The position numbers and the translations under genes are program-made. DNA of 41,117 bases, taken from NCBI RefSeq assembly GCF_030580935.1, contig NZ_JAUQOM010000017.1:1-41117 (forward strand). The letters are read 5' to 3'. This document shows positions 38,358 to 41,117 of the stretch, in pieces. Within the stretch, counting starts at the first letter, position 1, and each line of letters starts with the position of its first letter. The notes beneath the pieces are model-generated. The model saw only the letters and a list, made by a program, of their open reading frames with translations. It did not search any database and had not been told where the DNA came from. The DNA is from Sphingobium cyanobacteriorum. GTDB taxonomy: Bacteria; Pseudomonadota; Alphaproteobacteria; Sphingomonadales; Sphingomonadaceae.

Positions 38358-38696
38358 ATGACCAGACACCCAATGCCGTTGCCTGGCTTTGCCGCGGCAC
38401 TCGCCGGTGCCGCGATGCTGGCGGCCTGTGGTTCAGGCGGCAAGTCCGCCGACGAATCCCGTGCCGAGGCTAGCGCCAAGGCCACTGAAGTCGCCGCCAA
38501 GGAGAAGTGCTACGGCGTGGCGCTAAAGGGCAACAACGACTGCAAGGCAGGCCCCGGCACCACCTGTGCTGGCACTTCGACGGTCGACTACCAGGGCAAT
38601 GCCTGGAAGTACGTCGATGTCGGAAGCTGCGAGACGATGGGTGGCTCGCTGGCCGAACGTGCCGAAAACACTCCACCCGCCGCCCAGAAGGGCTGA
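38358..38696 (+). CDS. bufA2: Second bufferin precursor, with lipoprotein signal
   Basis: 112 aa. The N-terminal signal ends in LAAC with C24 in lipobox position, followed by GSGGKS, so this copy should be lipidated and membrane-anchored instead of free. A Lys/Ala/Glu linker of about 25 residues leads to a core nearly identical to the first precursor. Cysteines C51, C62, C70 and C91 have exactly the same spacing (11, 8, 21), and most residues between them match. The two genes look like a duplication followed by exchange of the leader. Presumably modified by the same MNIO enzyme. Confidence 0.88.
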   Translation: MTRHPMPLPGFAAALAGAAMLAACGSGGKSADESRAEASAKATEVAAKEKCYGVALKGNNDCKAGPGTTCAGTSTVDYQGNAWKYVDVGSCETMGGSLAERAENTPPAAQKG

Positions 38697-38714
38697 AGCC
38701 CTCGGGTCGCATGG

Positions 38715-39641
38715 ATGTTGGCTGACATGAACCTCCCGCCAAACCTGCCCCCCTTGCCGGGAGTTGGATTGAAGCCACAGCACTACGCCCAAGTGCTTCA
38801 GCCCATGTCAGCCAGCATTTCACCGCCAGCGCCGATTCCCGCCTGGCTCGAAATTCATCCGCAGAATTACTTTGGCGCGGGCGGCCCGCCGCATCGCTGG
38901 CTGTCTGCCATCGCGGAGAGCTTCCCCTTGAGCTTTCACTCGGTCGGTCTGTCGCTTGGCAGCTCCGGCGGGGTAGACTTGGCTGAACTTGAACAGCTGG
39001 CGGCTCTTTGCGAGCGCTATGAGCCAGCGATGGTATCGGATCACCTCAGCTGGAGTGGAAGCGCCAACAATCGCTATCCCGATCTTCTGCCCGTTCCCTA
39101 CACCGATGAAGCGCTTGGGCATTTCGTCGCGCAGATCGGCCGTGTGCAGGACCGGCTGAAGCGCGGCATTCTGATCGAGAATCCGTCCCGTTACCTGGCG
39201 TTCGCACGCGACGATATGAGCGAGGCGCAGTTCCTTCACTTGCTTTGCGACCTCACGGGTTGCGGCATTCTCCTCGACATCAACAACATCGAGGTTTCCG
39301 CGACGAACCTCGGTCTCGACGCGCAAGCGATGGTCGATTCGATCGATCCGAGCCTGGTTGGCGAAGTGCATCTGGCTGGCCATGCAAGGGAGGAGCACCC
39401 GGATGGTGTCCTCCTGATCGATGACCATGGCTCCGCAGTCTCAGAAGCGACCTGGTCGCTCTTTGCCAGGTTCATCGGACGGGCTGGCCGCAAGCCGGTT
39501 CTGATCGAGTGGGACACCGATGTCCCCGATTACGCCGTGCTGCTGGCGGAAGCAGCCAAGGCTGAGACGATCATGCGGGAACAGGCGAGTTTCGCATCGC
39601 TGAACACTCCTTCTCTGGACCAGGCCCATGTTTGCGCTTGA
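38715..39641 (+). CDS. bufB: MNIO (DUF692) multinuclear iron oxygenase, bufferin maturation
   Basis: 308 aa; an in-frame ATG at 38727 is an alternative start. TIM-barrel DUF692 signatures are complete: VGLKPQHY, LEIHPQNYF, FHSVGLSLG, VSDHLSW, LIENPSRYL, LLDINNIEV, GEVHLAGHA and LIEWDTDVP, supplying the His/Asp/Glu ligands of the iron cluster. In bufferin systems this enzyme oxidises core cysteines of the precursors. It acts in the cytoplasm with the DUF2063 partner encoded next, whose gene overlaps by 14 bases. Confidence 0.93.
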   Translation: MLADMNLPPNLPPLPGVGLKPQHYAQVLQPMSASISPPAPIPAWLEIHPQNYFGAGGPPHRWLSAIAESFPLSFHSVGLSLGSSGGVDLAELEQLAALCERYEPAMVSDHLSWSGSANNRYPDLLPVPYTDEALGHFVAQIGRVQDRLKRGILIENPSRYLAFARDDMSEAQFLHLLCDLTGCGILLDINNIEVSATNLGLDAQAMVDSIDPSLVGEVHLAGHAREEHPDGVLLIDDHGSAVSEATWSLFARFIGRAGRKPVLIEWDTDVPDYAVLLAEAAKAETIMREQASFASLNTPSLDQAHVCA

Positions 39642-40374
39642 ACAGGTTCAGACAGCCATGATGCAGGCCCTCGATCATGGCCCCGGGTTCCTGCCGGACC
39701 ATCTTTTTGCAGGAACGCATGCGCGCATCCTGGCGGGCATGAAAGTTCATGCCAACACGATCAGTCACGCCCGGCTTGTCGCGCTGGAGGACACGTTTCC
39801 GCGCGTGCTCGCCCTACTAGGCCACGCGCGCTTCAATGAACACTCCCGGTTGTATCTCGAACAGCCGGGAGTGACGGCAAAAACCCTGGCAGGCATCGGG
39901 GAAGCATTCCCGGCCTGGCTGGCCACGTCTGGCGAAACAGGCGCGGCAGTCGATCTGGCGCGGTTCGAGTGGCTTTGGCTTGAAGCCTATCATGCCGAAG
40001 ATGCAGTGCCGCTGCGCCTTGCCGATCTTGCCGGGCTAGATGAACAGGCGCTTCTCGAGGCGGCCATCGCGGCGCATCCTTCCGCATCAATCGGGACATT
40101 CGATCGCAACGTGCACGAGGCAATCGGCAAGGAAGTGCCCGGCCTTGCCGATGCGGCGGCAATTTTGGTCGTCAGGCCCGATGCTGACGTATTGGTGTCG
40201 CCGGCAAACGTGGCGATGCGCGCGATCTTCGAAAGGCTCGAAGATTCTCAAACCATCGGTAACCTTCTTGGCCACTTCGACGAACCTGACTGTAAGGATC
40301 GACTGTCATCCAACGACTTCATGGCCGCGCTGATCGCGCTGCTCGAAGTGGGCGCGCTGATCCGGGCAGACTAG
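39628..40374 (+). CDS. bufC: DUF2063 (HvfC/BufC-like) precursor-recognition partner of the MNIO enzyme
   Basis: 248 aa, starting inside the end of bufB, so the two are translationally coupled. The N-terminal DUF2063 helical domain (about 1-95: RLVALEDTFPRVLALLGHARF, shown from residue 49 in pieces HARLVALEDT and FPRVLALLGH) is followed by a C-terminal domain often compared with RiPP-recognition elements. In HvfABC and bufferin systems this protein binds the precursor leader and the MNIO. Acts in the cytoplasm. Confidence 0.9.
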   Translation: MFALEQVQTAMMQALDHGPGFLPDHLFAGTHARILAGMKVHANTISHARLVALEDTFPRVLALLGHARFNEHSRLYLEQPGVTAKTLAGIGEAFPAWLATSGETGAAVDLARFEWLWLEAYHAEDAVPLRLADLAGLDEQALLEAAIAAHPSASIGTFDRNVHEAIGKEVPGLADAAAILVVRPDADVLVSPANVAMRAIFERLEDSQTIGNLLGHFDEPDCKDRLSSNDFMAALIALLEVGALIRAD

Positions 40375-40388
40375 CAACAGGTGGCGTG

Positions 40389-40847
40389 ATGGACCGGATA
40401 CTCAAATTCTACGACCGGATGGTTGCTTTGGTCAGCAACTGCAAACTGCAAAACCTGACCCTGCTGTTCACCCGCATCGTGCTCGCCGGCGTGTTCTGGC
40501 GGTCGGGCCGCACCAAGGTCGATGAAGGGAGCTGGTTTTCGATCAGCGACAACACCTATTTCCTCTTCCAGGAGGAATACAAAGGCGTGCCGCTGCCGAG
40601 CGATCTCGCTGCGGTCATGGCGACAGTCTCGGAACACCTGTTCCCGATCCTGCTGGTGCTCGGCCTGTTCACGCGCCTTTCAGCGCTGGCCCTGCTGGGC
40701 ATGACCCTGGTTATCCAGATCTTCGTCTATCCTGAGGCCTGGTGGCAGGTGCATTCGCTGTGGGTGGCGATGGCCCTGGTACTGATTGTGCGGGGCGGTG
40801 GCAGCATCAGCCTTGACGCGCCACTGGTGCGTCGGCGGGCGGCATGA
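40389..40847 (+). CDS. DoxX family membrane protein of the bufferin operon
   Basis: 152 aa from the ATG at 40389; a GTG one codon earlier is possible. Four membrane helices in DoxX order, with the signature LLFTRIVLAGVFWRSGRTKV, then LFPILLVLGLFTRLSALALL. DoxX proteins regularly close MNIO/DUF2063 operons (BufD/HvfD position), where they may serve in redox or quinone-linked steps. It overlaps the following sigma gene by four bases, so the sigma gene was the last gene of the operon. Confidence 0.88.
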   Translation: MDRILKFYDRMVALVSNCKLQNLTLLFTRIVLAGVFWRSGRTKVDEGSWFSISDNTYFLFQEEYKGVPLPSDLAAVMATVSEHLFPILLVLGLFTRLSALALLGMTLVIQIFVYPEAWWQVHSLWVAMALVLIVRGGGSISLDAPLVRRRAA

Positions 40848-40996
40848 GGGCCGACGAGCCAACGCTGGCCCGCCTGATGGGACAAGCGCAGGCTGGCGAC
40901 AAGCAGGCCTATGCTGCCCTGCTGGGCGAATGTCAGCGCTGGCTGCGGCGCTATTTCGGACGGCGGGTCGCTCCCGGACAACTGGATGACCTCGTC
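40844..40996 (+). pseudogene. sigF: SigF-like ECF sigma factor, interrupted by an insertion sequence
   Basis: The first 51 codons (LARLMGQAQAGDKQAYAALLG, in two parts; WLRRYFGRRVAPGQLDDLV) match the start of sigma region 2 in SigF-type ECF factors. The expected continuation after DDLV (a QE motif and the core helix) is replaced by the end of an IS21-like element at about 40997. The remaining frame encodes IS sequence. Unless a second copy exists, the factor that reads the GTAACC promoter is lost. The downstream half lies outside the window. Confidence 0.82.
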
Positions 40997-41002
40997 TGTC
41001 AA

Positions 41003-41047
41003 CGGCGGAGCAAAAGTCGGCCATTCGGCGGCGTAAAACCAGGCCAT
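41003..41047 (+). repeat. Two tandem imperfect 22-bp repeats in the IS end
   Basis: 41003-41024 and 41026-41047 both begin CGGCGG and end GGCCAT with an AAAA core; they differ at four positions. Multiple terminal repeats of this size are transposase-binding sites in IS21-family ends. Confidence 0.75.
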
Positions 41048-41055
41048 CGTGTTAC

Positions 41056-41108
41056 ATGCCGGGGGGAGTGGCGTGAGGGCGTAGCCCGAGGGCCACTCCC
41101 CCCGGCAT
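41056..41108. repeat. 17-bp perfect inverted repeat (hairpin) inside the IS end
   Basis: Arms 41056-41072 and 41092-41108 pair perfectly around a centre that itself can pair GGGC with GCCC. It lies just inside the terminal repeats and could form a cruciform or block read-through transcription into the element. Confidence 0.8.
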
Positions 41109-41117
41109 TGGTGTAAT

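Larger units (their letters stand above)
40997..41117 (+). mobile_element. End of an IS21-like insertion sequence
   Basis: Starts with TGTCAACGGCGGAGC and contains tandem end repeats with the GCAAAAGTCGGCCA style common in IS21-family elements of alphaproteobacteria. The rest, including any istAB genes, is beyond the window. The family call is from memory of end sequences, not from a transposase. Confidence 0.65.

Noticed and set aside
38037..38696. Lasso- or lanthipeptide precursors
   Set aside because: The DUF692, DUF2063 and DoxX neighbours and the four-Cys core fit bufferins; no lasso cyclase or lanthionine synthetase is present.

Overview
The window looks like chromosome or large-plasmid DNA of a sphingomonad-type alphaproteobacterium (Sphingomonas, Sphingobium or Novosphingobium relatives). 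This rests on high GC, the style of the housekeeping genes (NhaA, TMEM165/GDT1 exporter, DmeRF, bufferin operon), a Caulobacter-SigF-like promoter and several insertion sequences. The genus is an inference; no rRNA or marker gene is present.

Left part (1-9038) is accessory. It holds the right end of an IS3-family element, a small membrane protein, and a minus-strand cluster in which a membrane-protein gene is followed by three tiny proline-tailed ORFs in a translationally coupled row (2008-2836). A GrlR-like protein follows. Next comes a tRNA-Gly(GCC) 3' fragment (3477-3521) acting as an integration scar beside a tyrosine integrase, a solitary HTH antitoxin-like gene, and the two-gene AAA-ATPase/subtilase module ietA-ietS, known as an incompatibility-enhancing toxin and anti-phage pair.

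Middle part (9116-22933). A lipoprotein, an SLC13-type permease and NhaA are followed by the most interesting region. A divergent ECF sigma/anti-sigma pair, an exported subtilase, an operon (Asp/Asn beta-hydroxylase, P-loop NTPase, ABC exporter with a degenerate ATPase, alpha/beta-hydrolase, OprO/P-type porin), a Ser/Gly-rich outer-membrane barrel and a small secreted Asp/Arg/Gly repeat peptide lie together. Five candidate promoters in this region share GGAATA-N15-CGTT with exact spacing, one before each of these transcription units. I read this as one autoregulated regulon, possibly making, hydroxylating, exporting and processing the repeat peptide. I do not recognise it as a described system.

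Right of that (23030-30144) is decayed DNA: a frameshifted DUF302 gene, an MFS pseudogene with two lesions, then a foreign-looking block bounded by a 5'-truncated gabD-like gene and a 3' remnant of an S9-type hydrolase. The block encloses an MFS/C45-acyltransferase operon and is followed by an IS1380-family element.

The last part (30228-41117) is metal and stress physiology: dmeR-dmeF (Co/Ni efflux) with an operator over the start codon; a yybP-ykoY manganese riboswitch before a GDT1-family exporter; two TetR-controlled groups (GST; DsrE and PPOX proteins; an exported isochorismatase-fold hydrolase, NTF2-like and cupin proteins); and a bufferin operon with two precursors, one of them a lipoprotein. 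Its SigF-like sigma gene is cut by the end of an IS21-like element at the window edge.
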